The notes under the pieces: generated by a model
What the model was told of the DNA's origin: nothing
Databases searched by the model: none
The model's input: only the letters and a program-made list of their open reading frames with translations
Shown here: positions 8,583 through 17,299 of the stretch, in pieces
Layout: each line of letters begins with the position of its first letter
How positions within the stretch are numbered: the first letter of the stretch is position 1
Program-made: the position numbers and the translations under genes
Source of the DNA: JADGQN01 sp035315185
Lineage (GTDB): Bacteria > Desulfobacterota > Syntrophorhabdia > Syntrophorhabdales > WCHB1-27
NCBI GenBank assembly: GCA_035315185.1
Contig: DATFYE010000101.1
Coordinates: 1-64,000 of the forward strand
DNA: 64,000 nt
Direction of reading: 5' to 3'

Positions 8583-8862
8583 GAGACCTCCTTCCCGGGT
8601 AAGGGTTTCACTGCGAACCATAGCATAGGCGACGAGTCTGCCCCCCACTTATTGTACCAGTTCCAGACTTATACTACCTCCCTTTTTTTGAGGCCCTGCC
8701 AGGAGAGTTCCGTGAGAAGGGCGCTATCGTCTCCCCGGTCCGGGTGGTTCTACCCGTGAGCGTCGTGCAGCAGACGGATGGGGTTGCGCTTCATCCTTCA
8801 GCTTGAGATTTCGATCATTTCTTCGTATAGTATCTTACAGTAAGTTTGTACCGGAGGAAGCT

Positions 8863-9135
8863 TTGCCCACCACGTTCGAACGACTGCGGCAACTTTTCAT
8901 AGCCCACTTTGATTACAAAAGTGAAGAACTGACAGCCACGACGACGCTCGAAAATTTAGGCCTCGATTCTCTCGATATCATCGAATTCATGTTTGATATC
9001 GAAAATGAATTCAATATCAGAATTCCTGACCGGGAGTTTAAGGTAACAACAATACAGGACATGGTAGATGCTCTGGACCGGTTCATCTCGGAACAAGATT
9101 CGGAACAAGATATAGGGTCTTCAAGTAATAATTGA
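8863..9135 (+). CDS. Dedicated acyl carrier protein
   Basis: This is a 90-residue acyl carrier protein with the phosphopantetheine motif LGLDSLDIIEF (Ser36). The start is TTG at 8863, preceded by GGAGGAAG at 8853-8860; an upstream TTG (8803) would add 20 residues that do not look ACP-like. Sphingolipid loci commonly carry a specialised ACP that feeds the SPT. The FabF-type ketosynthase 18 bases downstream fits the same job: building and presenting the long acyl chain. It could equally serve another acyl pathway. The Sfp-type transferase at 20557-21309 is a candidate activator. Confidence 0.8.
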   Translation: MPTTFERLRQLFIAHFDYKSEELTATTTLENLGLDSLDIIEFMFDIENEFNIRIPDREFKVTTIQDMVDALDRFISEQDSEQDIGSSSNN

Positions 9136-9153
9136 GCTCAAGATGGATTATTT

Positions 9154-10392
9154 ATGAAACGGAAAGTTGCCGTCACAGGACTGGGCATTATTTCCCCTTG
9201 TGGGAATAGTATCGATGATTTCTCATTCAATCTCATGGCCGGCAAGTCTGGGGTTAGAAGAATCTCTTCAGCCTATTCAAGCCAGCTTTCGGTAAAGATT
9301 GCCGCTGAAGTCGATTTTAATCCTCTCGACTATTTCGTTAAGAAACAATTGTCCGGTATGGACCGTGTCAGCCAATTCGCTTTAGCTGCCGCTTCTCAAG
9401 CCTGGAAAGATTCAGAGCTCTCTCTGGATGCGAAAGAAAAAGAGCGAGCGGGAGTGTATATCGGTTGCGGTATGGGTGGGGGGAATACCATAGAGGATCT
9501 ATACGATCAACTATTCAAGCATAACGCCGACAGGGTAAGACCGCTCACGGTGCTCATGGTGATGAATAACGCTTCTGCTTCCCACATATCGATAGAATAT
9601 GGTCTCTCAGGGCCCTGTTTGACACTATCCACTGCCTGTGCTTCCTCGGCAAACGCTATCGGGGAGGCTTTCCGGCAAGTCAGAGATGGATATGTTGACG
9701 TGATGCTCGCGGGAGGGGCCGAGGCCTTCTTGACCTATGGAGGTTTCCGAAGCTGGGAAGCTCTCAGGGTGCTCGCTGTCGAAGACCCCGAAGACCCGTC
9801 AAAATCCTGTAAGCCATTCTCCAAAAACCGTACCGGTTTAGTAATGGGTGAGGGTGCCGGCATGGTGGTGCTTGAGGAGATGGAAAGGGCCGTAAGACGG
9901 GGAGCACCGATTTACGCGGAGCTTATTGGCTATGGTTCCACATCCGATGCCGGTCATATCACCAGACCTTCTCTCGAAGGGCAGGCGCGAGCGATGGCGG
10001 AAGCACTCGAAGACGCAGGCTTATTGCCTGAAGATATAGACTATATCAATGCTCATGGGACGGCAACTGAGTGGAATGATCTATCGGAGACACAAGCCAT
10101 CAAGAAGGTATTTGGCGATTATGCCTGCAAACTTCCCGTCAGCTCCACAAAATCGATGCATGGCCACACCATGGGAGCAGCCGGCGCTATTGAATTCATT
10201 GCTTCACTGCTTGCGATAAAAAATCAAGCCGTGCCCCCAACGATCAACCTTGACCAACCTGACCCGCAGTGCGACCTCGACTATGTCCCGAATATCGGTC
10301 GTACGGGGGTGACGGTGCATAGCGTGATGTCAAATGCTTTCGCTTTTGGAGGAAGCAATGCAGCGCTCATTGCCGGGAAAATGAAGGGGTAG
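9154..10392 (+). CDS. fabF: 3-oxoacyl-ACP synthase II (FabF-type ketosynthase)
   Basis: This 412-residue ketosynthase has the Cys-His-His triad: Cys162 in STACASS, His301 in NAHGTAT, and His338 in STKSMHGHTMGAAG with Lys333. The length and motifs are those of KAS II, which elongates acyl-ACP with malonyl-ACP. It is paired with the dedicated ACP and follows spt, so it may make the unusual long chain used for the sphingoid base or its N-acyl group. General fatty-acid synthesis genes are not nearby, which favours a dedicated role. Confidence 0.85.
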   Translation: MKRKVAVTGLGIISPCGNSIDDFSFNLMAGKSGVRRISSAYSSQLSVKIAAEVDFNPLDYFVKKQLSGMDRVSQFALAAASQAWKDSELSLDAKEKERAGVYIGCGMGGGNTIEDLYDQLFKHNADRVRPLTVLMVMNNASASHISIEYGLSGPCLTLSTACASSANAIGEAFRQVRDGYVDVMLAGGAEAFLTYGGFRSWEALRVLAVEDPEDPSKSCKPFSKNRTGLVMGEGAGMVVLEEMERAVRRGAPIYAELIGYGSTSDAGHITRPSLEGQARAMAEALEDAGLLPEDIDYINAHGTATEWNDLSETQAIKKVFGDYACKLPVSSTKSMHGHTMGAAGAIEFIASLLAIKNQAVPPTINLDQPDPQCDLDYVPNIGRTGVTVHSVMSNAFAFGGSNAALIAGKMKG

Positions 10393-10400
10393 GAATAGAG

Positions 10401-11066
10401 GTGGCACGTGTGGCAAAAAATGAGTACGTTCAGATCGATAGGCGTACGCTGGGACCCATCAATACTACCTGCGATTCCAATTGCTACACTAATTGCTACA
10501 TAATTACCTGTCCCCACACCGGAGATAGCGTGTTGATAGACGCGCCCGCAGAAGCACCTGAAATTCTAAAGCAGTTGAAAGGGACCAATCCCAGATACAT
10601 ACTGATAACTCATGGCCATACGGATCATGTCGGGGCACTATCCGAGCTAAAGTCGAAGCTAAGGATTCCCGTTGGTGCCCATCGTCTGGACGCCGATGGT
10701 CTTTCTGAGCGACCTGACTTTCTCCTGCATGACGGCGAAGAAATATCCTTTGGAAACATACGTCTCAAAGTCCTTCATACGCCTGGTCACACACCCGGCA
10801 GTGTCTGCTTCTTAATAGGAAAGCATCTTATTTCGGGAGACACTATCTTCCCTGGAGGCCCGGGTAAGACAGGGTCGCCGGGTGATTTAAACCAAATAAT
10901 CAAATCCATAACCAGTAAGGTCTTTGTCTTGCCTGATGATACAGAGATATACCCTGGCCACGGCGATCCCACCATAGTGAGAAAAGAGAAGACAGAACTT
11001 GCCATCTTTTCCTCCCGTCCCCATGATCCTGATCTGTTCGGGGACGTACTTTGGCTTTCATCCTAA
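10401..11066 (+). CDS. Metallo-beta-lactamase-fold hydrolase
   Basis: This is a 221-residue MBL-fold hydrolase with HGHTDH (His71, His73, Asp75, His76), His130 in HTPGH, Asp147 in SGDTIF and His187 in YPGHGD, a complete two-zinc site of the glyoxalase-II type. The N-terminus carries three cysteines (24, 28, 32). It begins 9 bases after the ketosynthase stop and is almost surely in the same operon. A thioesterase acting on an acyl-ACP or acyl-CoA from this pathway is plausible; a hydroxyacylglutathione-type activity is the generic alternative. Confidence 0.8.
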   Translation: MARVAKNEYVQIDRRTLGPINTTCDSNCYTNCYIITCPHTGDSVLIDAPAEAPEILKQLKGTNPRYILITHGHTDHVGALSELKSKLRIPVGAHRLDADGLSERPDFLLHDGEEISFGNIRLKVLHTPGHTPGSVCFLIGKHLISGDTIFPGGPGKTGSPGDLNQIIKSITSKVFVLPDDTEIYPGHGDPTIVRKEKTELAIFSSRPHDPDLFGDVLWLSS

Positions 11067-11213
11067 CCATTTTTTGGATGGACTACCGTAGTATCTCTAC
11101 TGCTCACGTTCCCGTATCAGTGCTTCGGAGCAAGATGTCGGCAAATAGGAGCGAGCAGAGCATATTAATTTTGAAGATTGCGTATCCGGTAAATCTTGCT
11201 GCCTGTTACCGGT

Positions 11214-11397
11214 CCAATCCCTGTAGCAAAAAGACGACACGCTCGTACACGAAAGCGTTACAAAATAATTGTTGGTTCTGCGACAGACACGATTGATTGT
11301 CTGTTGTATCGTATATACAGAGGCGATACCAGCATGTTCACAATCAACATCCTAAACATTTACGCGCCTCTTATACATCGATCTAAGGAGGAATACC
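11214..11397 (+). repeat. Dispersed intergenic element, copy A
   Basis: This is one of five related plus-strand intergenic elements (see 32693, 37570, 43522, 51700). The conserved core is at 11259-11288 (TACAAAATAATTGTTGG then TTCTGCGACAGAC). It contains the dyads ACAA/TTGT and ACAGACA...TGTCTGT. The pair AGAGGCG (11319-11325) and CGCCTCT (11365-11371) closes a long hairpin just before the CsbD ribosome site. The closest relative is copy E, which keeps both the core and the terminal pair. Confidence 0.7.
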
Positions 11398-11577
11398 ATG
11401 AAATCGAGCATTAGGGACAAGGCGGAAGGCACCTTTCACGAAGCAAAGGGTAAAGCCAAGGAAATGGCCGGGAAAATCACCGATAATCCCAAGTTGGAGT
11501 CCAAAGGCAAAGCCGAAAAGATAGCCGGCAAAGTGCAAGAAAAGGTCGGCCAGGTCAAGAAGGTCCTGGGGAAGTAG
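11398..11577 (+). CDS. CsbD family stress protein
   Basis: This is a 59-residue, highly charged, helical protein rich in Lys/Glu/Gly/Ala with the CsbD pattern (GKAKEMAGKITDNP and repeated AGKVQEKVG). CsbD-like proteins are induced by general stress in many bacteria; their molecular role is unknown. The start is fixed by AAGGAGG at 11385-11391. It is directly downstream of the dispersed element copy A, so that element is its likely control region. Confidence 0.8.
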   Translation: MKSSIRDKAEGTFHEAKGKAKEMAGKITDNPKLESKGKAEKIAGKVQEKVGQVKKVLGK

Positions 11578-11593
11578 TAAGAGCGGGCGTATC

Positions 11594-11783
11594 ATGTACC
11601 AAGGGAGGCAAACAATCGGCGAGATCATCGACAAGACCAAAGGCAGAATCAAGCAAGCTGTGTGGGCGACCTGACCGGTAACAAAAGGGTCAAGCGAGAG
11701 GGCGAGAGGGACGAACGCAAGGCCAAGTCGAAAGCGCGGTGAAGGATGCGAAGTGCACGGTCAACGGAAGAATCCAAAACTGA
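11594..11783 (+). pseudogene. Frameshifted second CsbD-like gene
   Basis: The frame starting at 11594 reads IIDKTKGRIKQAV and then stops. Two bases out of phase the sequence continues as GDLTGNKRVKREGERDERKA, and a further shift gives ESAVKDAKCTVNGRIQN and a stop at 11781-11783. Together the pieces spell a CsbD-type protein. The first shift looks like a duplicated TG in GCTGTGTGGGC (about 11657-11665). At least two frameshifts mean it is not made as one protein, unless the sequence contains errors. Confidence 0.6.
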
Positions 11784-11819
11784 CACAGATGTTTAACAAA
11801 ATGAAGGGAGGAACTTACC

Positions 11820-11906
11820 ATGGATACGACAACGCTCATCATCATCGCCGTCGTGTTGTTCCTCGTGTTCGGCGGGAGCGGCGGTTACTATTGGACTAGA
11901 CGGTAG
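11820..11906 (+). CDS. Single-helix membrane peptide, 28 residues
   Basis: This is a 28-residue peptide with one hydrophobic segment (TLIIIAVVLFLVFGG), a glycine turn and a C-terminal aromatic/basic tail (YYWTRR). AAGGGAGG just upstream supports translation. It resembles the many tiny hydrophobic peptides found beside CsbD genes. The function is unknown. Several other such peptides lie in the 33-37 kb region of this window. Confidence 0.5.
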   Translation: MDTTTLIIIAVVLFLVFGGSGGYYWTRR

Positions 11907-12037
11907 GCGTCACTTCTCACATTATTTTGACGCAACAGATTCACGATAGTTTGACATGTTGCAGGATTGTTTAACCGGAGGGGGATACGATTTCCCTTAA
12001 TCAGATGTGAAATTAAAATTCAAGGAGGAGAAAGAAA

Positions 12038-12490
12038 ATGAAGAAAGCATTGATGATGGCACTCACCGTAGTGATCAGCGTCGCCTTTGTCACGGTAGCG
12101 TTTGCCCAGGCACCTGCGGGAACACCCGAGCAAAAGACGACAACGACAACGACAACCACAACACCTGAGAAGAAGGTAACTACAACGACAACCGAAACAA
12201 CAAAAAGCAAGGGCATGTCGTTCAGGGGCAGAGTCACGGCCATGGATACGGCGGCGAAAATGATGACCGTGAAGGGCAAGAAAGGCGATATGACCTTCGA
12301 TGTTTCAAACGCTAAGATGAAGGGCCAGCCTAAGGCCGGCGACAGAGTCAGGGTGCAGTACACGGAGATGGATGGCAAGATGATGGCCTCCTGGGTCACC
12401 ATGCATCGAGCGAAGACGACGAAGACAACCACAACAAAAACAACGGAGACGAAAGAAGAAACTACTACTCCTGCTGCTCCTGCGAAGTAA
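12038..12490 (+). CDS. Exported Thr-rich protein with small beta domain
   Basis: This 150-residue protein has a signal peptide (residues 1-24). A threonine/glutamate/lysine-rich low-complexity stretch follows (about 29-58), then a compact central domain (about 59-125; FRGRVTAMDTAAKMMTVKG), and a second Thr-rich tail. The central part looks like a small OB-like beta barrel of the kind found in periplasmic DUF5666-type proteins, but I cannot confirm the family. It starts at ATG 12038 behind AAGGAGGAGA and ends before a clear terminator. Confidence 0.6.
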   Translation: MKKALMMALTVVISVAFVTVAFAQAPAGTPEQKTTTTTTTTTPEKKVTTTTTETTKSKGMSFRGRVTAMDTAAKMMTVKGKKGDMTFDVSNAKMKGQPKAGDRVRVQYTEMDGKMMASWVTMHRAKTTKTTTTKTTETKEETTTPAAPAK

Positions 12491-12510
12491 GAGTCGCAAC
12501 CACAGTGCAA

Positions 12511-12545
12511 AAAAAGGGGGGGGATTGGTTCTCCCCCCTTTTATT
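12511..12545 (+). terminator. Rho-independent terminator
   Basis: A G-tract (12516-12523) pairs with a C-tract (12533-12538) across a short loop, preceded by an A-run and followed by TTTTATT. It sits 20 bases after the Thr-rich protein's stop. Confidence 0.8.
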
Positions 12546-12550
12546 CTGCC

Positions 12551-12775
12551 CTACCACTGCCCTCGATCGGTGTGAACATATGCGCCGAACAATCGATCGG
12601 TCCAGACGGTGGAGGAGCTTATGAACCTACGGAAAGAAAGTGTGGATAAGAGAATATTGCTGACGTCGCTGTCAAAATAGGTAACCGTCTCGGCCTCCGT
12701 CGTTCCGGTGGTGAGCGTCAGGGTCCTATGGAACTTCGAAGCCTTACCTGAGACCGCGTAACTCAGTGATGCTCG
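12551..12775 (-). pseudogene. Possible 3' remnant of an outer-membrane protein gene
   Basis: On the minus strand this stretch is open for about 70 codons up to a TAG at 12551-12553, with no start codon of its own. The reading has alternating polar/hydrophobic strands (TLTLTTGTTEAETVTYF) like an outer-membrane beta-barrel fragment. It abuts and slightly overlaps the end of the lipoprotein gene in another frame. It may be chance, or the tail of a gene cut by the lipoprotein gene's insertion. Confidence 0.25.
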
Positions 12776-13710
12776 TATACTACGGGTTGCGAGACGGATT
12801 CCGGGGAAACAAAATCTAATTCCACCGACTCTGGAGGAGAGGTGGCCCGGCTGCTGCTGGAAGCAAGGCCCCGTGTTTCCTCCTTCGCTGCGGCTGTGAG
12901 CTCGGAGACGTTGCGTTCAGCTCTTGGGAGACGTATAACGATCTCGCGGCCCACCTCGTATTCTGTACGAGCCAGCGTTATATCTCGAAGGTGAATCAGA
13001 GACGAAAAGGAATTGATCGCGAAATCGATGGGGTCGATGGCCGGACGGAAGGTGGAATCGTAACGACGGCTGGTGCACGAAAAGATCTCGTGCCCGTCCA
13101 GTGTCGAGACCATTCTCACCCGTGCGCTAACTCGCCAGGCTGAGAGGAAAAAGGCGTAGTACGCCTCATAACTGAGCAGCTCGCCGTAGACCACGGTATC
13201 AGCATCCAGCCAGCGCCCGAGCTCTTCGGGGGAGACGGCGTTGAGTTTGTCCCTGTCGGTGATTCCGTGATGGGCCAACACAGCATCTACCGTTAATAAA
13301 GGGACGAGGAGGAATTCTCGTGTGGCGAGATCACCAGCAAGGGAACGGCGCACCCGGTTGGTATGGGTCCATGACCACCTCTTTAGCTCTTCCTTATCGC
13401 GAGTCTTGACTGAAACCCTATCAATTAAGTAGGTGCCTTTCCCCTCATCGACAAAGGGCAGCACTGCAATCTTGCGTGGCGGACGTTTTTGATAATCTCC
13501 GGCGATCACGAATGATGTGCTTCCCGGATCGGCATCCATGATACGATCGTACCAGGTCATGCGTCCGTGCGTTTCTATCTCCTTTTCGGTCAGGAAGAAG
13601 GGGCTCGGCTGGGGTTGCGTGCTCGCGCATCCCGCGAGCAGCACCAGCAGCAAAAAACATACATAAAGCCGACACCAGGATGATCCAGGTTTCGTGGACA
13701 GTGCGGTCAT
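12763..13710 (-). CDS. DUF799/GNA1162-like lipoprotein
   Basis: This 315-residue lipoprotein has a signal peptide ending in the lipobox LLAGC (Cys28). The mature part resembles the DUF799 (GNA1162) family: an IAVLPF strand near residue 82 followed by a helix-rich domain and DADTVVYGELLSYE. These proteins are related in fold to TolB/CsgG-type periplasmic domains and sit at the outer membrane. The last 50 residues are Ser/Pro-rich and probably disordered. The start is set by GGAGGAAG just upstream of ATG 13710. Confidence 0.6.
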   Translation of the reverse strand: MTALSTKPGSSWCRLYVCFLLLVLLAGCASTQPQPSPFFLTEKEIETHGRMTWYDRIMDADPGSTSFVIAGDYQKRPPRKIAVLPFVDEGKGTYLIDRVSVKTRDKEELKRWSWTHTNRVRRSLAGDLATREFLLVPLLTVDAVLAHHGITDRDKLNAVSPEELGRWLDADTVVYGELLSYEAYYAFFLSAWRVSARVRMVSTLDGHEIFSCTSRRYDSTFRPAIDPIDFAINSFSSLIHLRDITLARTEYEVGREIVIRLPRAERNVSELTAAAKEETRGLASSSSRATSPPESVELDFVSPESVSQPVVYEHH

Positions 13711-14183
13711 CTGTGCTTCCTCCGTTCGTCGTACCCCACAGGGCTCTTCTCAACCCTTTGTCATCCTACTTCCTATGTTCTTCCTCCCCTCCTTCAGGTT
13801 TTCCTTGAGGCTGAGACTGTTGTGGCTTCCGTAACGCTGTGAGCTCTTGTAAGAGCTGTTTTATGTGCTGTCTTCCCATCAGTAAGTCCTGAGTCGTTCA
13901 CATCAATTTCTTTCCAATGTAAGGCATCTTCGACAAGGCCGCAACAAACAGAGATGGTCCTCGGCGGCTTAAATACATGTTTGTTCGGGTTAAATGTCAT
14001 TTGTCGTATATACTATTACATGGCTGGCTTGTGGGACAAGGAAAACTTTGGAACTTTGAACACGGCCGTTACGCTTACGATACACCTTTGTCGAGCTGCC
14101 GAAGCATTTCTTTTCAGTAATAGGCAATAAGGTGATCTCTACCTCTTCCCCGTAATATCTCTACTGTTTCTTGCGGGTGATAA
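13711..14183. other. Intergenic stretch, no gene seen
   Basis: These 473 bases separate the end of the eight-gene minus-strand operon from the lipoprotein gene. I see no convincing frame. It presumably holds the lipoprotein promoter (minus strand) and the operon's terminator, but no clear hairpin plus T-run was found. Confidence 0.35.
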
Positions 14184-15539
14184 CTAATGCTTCCCCATTG
14201 AGTCGCAAGCCCCTGCAAATGGTTGTGGATTTCTCAGGCCTTTGAAATAACGTTTACGGGTGGATAGATTGACCCCAGCGTACACTTGGCAACCCAATAG
14301 AGTCCTTTTCCATGGGCTCATGCCAAAGAATCGTTTCAACATTGCGCCCACAGAATAGGCTTGTCTGTTCAAGTGGGCGTAGCCGCTAATGAGCTCGTCA
14401 GCAGTCATGCCCTTGGGTTGAAAGAGGAGTGTATCCGGAGGATGTCCACGGAGCCACCAGTCACGCACAAACAACCTGCCTTCGCTTAAGAGACGCTTAT
14501 ATAACCGTGTTCCCGGATAAGGAGTGAGAATCCTTAGCTGGACAGCATCCATACGACATCTCATTATAAACTCAAGGGTCTGCTCGAACACATCCTTGTT
14601 TTCGTAATCAAATCCAAAAACAAAGGAGCCGAGTATACCGAAACCTTCGCCATGGAATCGACGCATTGCCTCATAGAAATCGATGCTCAGGTTCTTTATT
14701 TTCTTCACCTCATTCTGTGTTCCTTTCTGTACCGATTCGAATCCGATCAAAAGGCCCATGCACCCTGAACGTCTCATCAACCTGAGCAGCTCCAAATCCT
14801 CAGCCAACGACACTGTTCCCTGTCCCAGCCATAGCCGCCGAAGAGGTATCATTTCAGTAAAAAGTTTTTTAGCTGCATTCCGGTTCAGTCCAAGGGCGTC
14901 ATCGACGAAGAAGAGGTGAGGGGAATCAATAGCCTCTATCTCGGCAACCACCTCGTGAACCGGCCTGACTCGATACTGATGCCCCAAGGTCTGGCCGATG
15001 GAACAGAATTCGCAATCGTACGGACACCCGCGGGATGTCTCGACACCGATAGGAATAGGGGCATAACTATTACCCTGGGTTCCGGGGAAGAGATCTCGTC
15101 GTGGCTTCGGCAGGCCTTTGAGATCTGTCATTTTAGCGGCCCGATATAGTCTTTGCATCTGTTCCGAGGCGGCATCCGATACAAGCTGTGGCCAAATACC
15201 CTCCGCTTCTCCCACAACGACGGCGTCTGCATGCTCTAAAGCTTCCTCAGGCAACACAGTAGGATGTATTCCTCCCATCACCACTTTCACAGCCTTCCGG
15301 CGATAGGTGTCAGCGATAGCATAGGCTCTAAGCGCAAGGTCGGTCATGACGGTGATACCCACCAAATCCACATCTTGATTCATGTCATCGGGAGCAAAAG
15401 CTTCATCGGCAATGGTTACTGTGTGGCCAGGCGGAGTAAGCGCCGCCAGAAGAGGAAGATTTACCCCTTGTAGCTTGAAAGGGCTGGATAGAGTCTCTTC
15501 ACGTTGTTCGCGCGGTGCGATAAGTTTTATTTTCATCAT
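14184..15539 (-). CDS. B12-binding-type radical SAM protein (DUF4070-like tail)
   Basis: This 451-residue protein has an N-terminal Rossmann-like cobalamin-binding-type region (about 1-130, with VVMGGIHPTVLPEEAL), then the radical SAM core with Cys172, Cys176 and Cys179 in RGCPYDCEFC, and a C-terminal DUF4070-like region. Members of this class modify lipids and other carbon skeletons, often by methylation at unreactive carbons. It is the last gene of the megasynthase operon and overlaps the EptA-like gene by 4 bases, so it probably tailors the operon's lipid product. The protein at 37708-39081 is a close relative. The substrate cannot be told from sequence. Confidence 0.8.
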   Translation of the reverse strand: MMKIKLIAPREQREETLSSPFKLQGVNLPLLAALTPPGHTVTIADEAFAPDDMNQDVDLVGITVMTDLALRAYAIADTYRRKAVKVVMGGIHPTVLPEEALEHADAVVVGEAEGIWPQLVSDAASEQMQRLYRAAKMTDLKGLPKPRRDLFPGTQGNSYAPIPIGVETSRGCPYDCEFCSIGQTLGHQYRVRPVHEVVAEIEAIDSPHLFFVDDALGLNRNAAKKLFTEMIPLRRLWLGQGTVSLAEDLELLRLMRRSGCMGLLIGFESVQKGTQNEVKKIKNLSIDFYEAMRRFHGEGFGILGSFVFGFDYENKDVFEQTLEFIMRCRMDAVQLRILTPYPGTRLYKRLLSEGRLFVRDWWLRGHPPDTLLFQPKGMTADELISGYAHLNRQAYSVGAMLKRFFGMSPWKRTLLGCQVYAGVNLSTRKRYFKGLRNPQPFAGACDSMGKH

Positions 15540-17299
15540 TCAGACTTGGGACCATTGCCGACAGGTCTCGAAACGCCCCAGCCCTCATCCGGTGGTGTAG
15601 GTATCATCTTCACCACGTAATCGCCGGATCCATAAAGAGAGCCACTCACATAGTAACGCTCTCTGTTGTCCTCGGCTGTCAAAGAGAAAATCGATTTGTC
15701 GTAAGGACGAACCCGCAGGGACATCGGTACGTCCATCAGATCGAGGAGGGTCGCGAAATTGTTCAGATGGGAAACCCGGATGCCGGGGCGAATGCCGGCT
15801 ATGGACCCCTTCTTGTCATATCGCTCGCCGACCACGAAGAACTCGGGTACGTCGGCGATCACCTTGTCAGGCTTCCCATGGCTATACACTTGCCCACGCT
15901 CGGCCAACGTCTGGCCATGGTCCGATGTGTACAGGATGACATAATTCTGATTTGTCGTACCGGAAACGAACGCCCGGAAGAATTGATCCACCTGAAAGCG
16001 AATCCCGTTGTCATAGGTATTGACGAGCTTCTCGCGTCCGGTCGGGCTGGGGTCAACGGGTTCCAATGCTTTGGAAACCGGCTTCCAAACCGTAAAGGCC
16101 GGATCGTCCGGGTATCTATTGCGATACTGGAAATGGAGACCCTTCTTGTTGACGAGAATGAAATAGCCGCCTCTTTCATTCAGAAGACTACTGAGAAAGC
16201 GGGCTACACCCACGTCCTTCGCGGTTTTAAGATCGATGTGACGCTCCACGAAGGACTGGTCGTTCATCCACCGGTCCAGGGATCTCACGCGACCCTTCCG
16301 GGCCTTTTTCATAAGCACAGAAAGGTAGCCATGATCGATGTCGATGTAGATGGTCTCGTAGCCCATTTTCTTTGCGTAATCAAAGAGGGTCGGGTTCTTG
16401 AGTGTTCGAAAGGCGTCGTCGGGAAATGCGTTGTGGCCGGAAACGAGATAGGCATTGCTCAAGTGGGAAAGGGTGCCGGCAGAAACAGAAATGCCGAGAT
16501 TCTTCAGGCGCCCCTGGGTCTCGAGGGATTGAAGGAACGGTGTGGTGGCGCGCGGGTATCCGTTCAGACTGAGATTGCTGCCACGAACTGACTCATCGAT
16601 GATATAGATGATGCTGTCAAGCGGCCGTTGGGAGGCGTGAAAGGTCGGCAGGTCTTCTCGGGGTCCATGATATTCGCGGAGTGTTTCGAACTCGTAATGA
16701 AGTGTTGTACGGACGAAGGAGGTCAAAGGATTCACATTGAAATTGCGTTCAGGCACGTGGAGGAAGAGTGCGTAATTGGAAGCGAGGAGGTAGAACACCG
16801 GTAGTAGGCTGAGGGCGAGGGACTTTCGGAAGGTGGACCTGGAGGGGACGAGAATCAGTGTGGAGAGAACGAGTGCGTAAGGGAGAGCATACAAGAAGAT
16901 GAGCGGATTGACAAAGCTTAAGATGGCTTCTCCGAGGGTGTCCACGCCGACGGTCAAGACGAGATACAGGTCGGTGCCTGTCATGAACTGGTCCAGCGTC
17001 AGCCAATAGGAGAATTCGACGACTACAAAGAAAGCAGAAACAAGCAGGGCCACCGCGCGGGGAATTCTGGGGAGGAGAAGGATGAGATAGAAGAGGGCGA
17101 CCACCTGGAGGAAGACCAGCGCGAGGGCGCCCGAGAACTTCATGGTGCCGACGATCGGGAGCAAATGGAGTAGGGCTCGGTAATCGCTGAACCTGAAAAT
17201 GGGATCAATGAGGAGAGCGAGCGTCGCCGCAACAAAGGCACTCATCGCACGGGGATAGGGTGCTTGAGTGATGGCGCGAAGGGGATGATACTTTGGCAT
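15536..17299 (-). CDS. EptA-like phosphoethanolamine transferase
   Basis: This 587-residue inner-membrane protein has about five N-terminal transmembrane segments (to about residue 180) and then a periplasmic alkaline-phosphatase-fold domain. It has DESVRG with Asp235/Glu236, LSLNGYPRATTP, a candidate nucleophile Thr276 in SAGTLSH, His389 in the KGLHFQYRNRYP motif, and Asp460-His461 in TSDHGQ. EptA-type enzymes move phosphoethanolamine from phosphatidylethanolamine onto lipid A or other lipids. No lipid A genes are nearby; in this operon the acceptor may be the ceramide- or polyketide-type lipid. The ATG at 17299 overlaps the permease stop as TGATG, implying coupled translation. Confidence 0.8.
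   Translation of the reverse strand: MPKYHPLRAITQAPYPRAMSAFVAATLALLIDPIFRFSDYRALLHLLPIVGTMKFSGALALVFLQVVALFYLILLLPRIPRAVALLVSAFFVVVEFSYWLTLDQFMTGTDLYLVLTVGVDTLGEAILSFVNPLIFLYALPYALVLSTLILVPSRSTFRKSLALSLLPVFYLLASNYALFLHVPERNFNVNPLTSFVRTTLHYEFETLREYHGPREDLPTFHASQRPLDSIIYIIDESVRGSNLSLNGYPRATTPFLQSLETQGRLKNLGISVSAGTLSHLSNAYLVSGHNAFPDDAFRTLKNPTLFDYAKKMGYETIYIDIDHGYLSVLMKKARKGRVRSLDRWMNDQSFVERHIDLKTAKDVGVARFLSSLLNERGGYFILVNKKGLHFQYRNRYPDDPAFTVWKPVSKALEPVDPSPTGREKLVNTYDNGIRFQVDQFFRAFVSGTTNQNYVILYTSDHGQTLAERGQVYSHGKPDKVIADVPEFFVVGERYDKKGSIAGIRPGIRVSHLNNFATLLDLMDVPMSLRVRPYDKSIFSLTAEDNRERYYVSGSLYGSGDYVVKMIPTPPDEGWGVSRPVGNGPKSE

Noticed and set aside
3023..11596. The 12-mer GGGCGTATCATG shared at 3023-3034 and 11585-11596
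   Set aside because: Too short to be significant; the flanks do not match.
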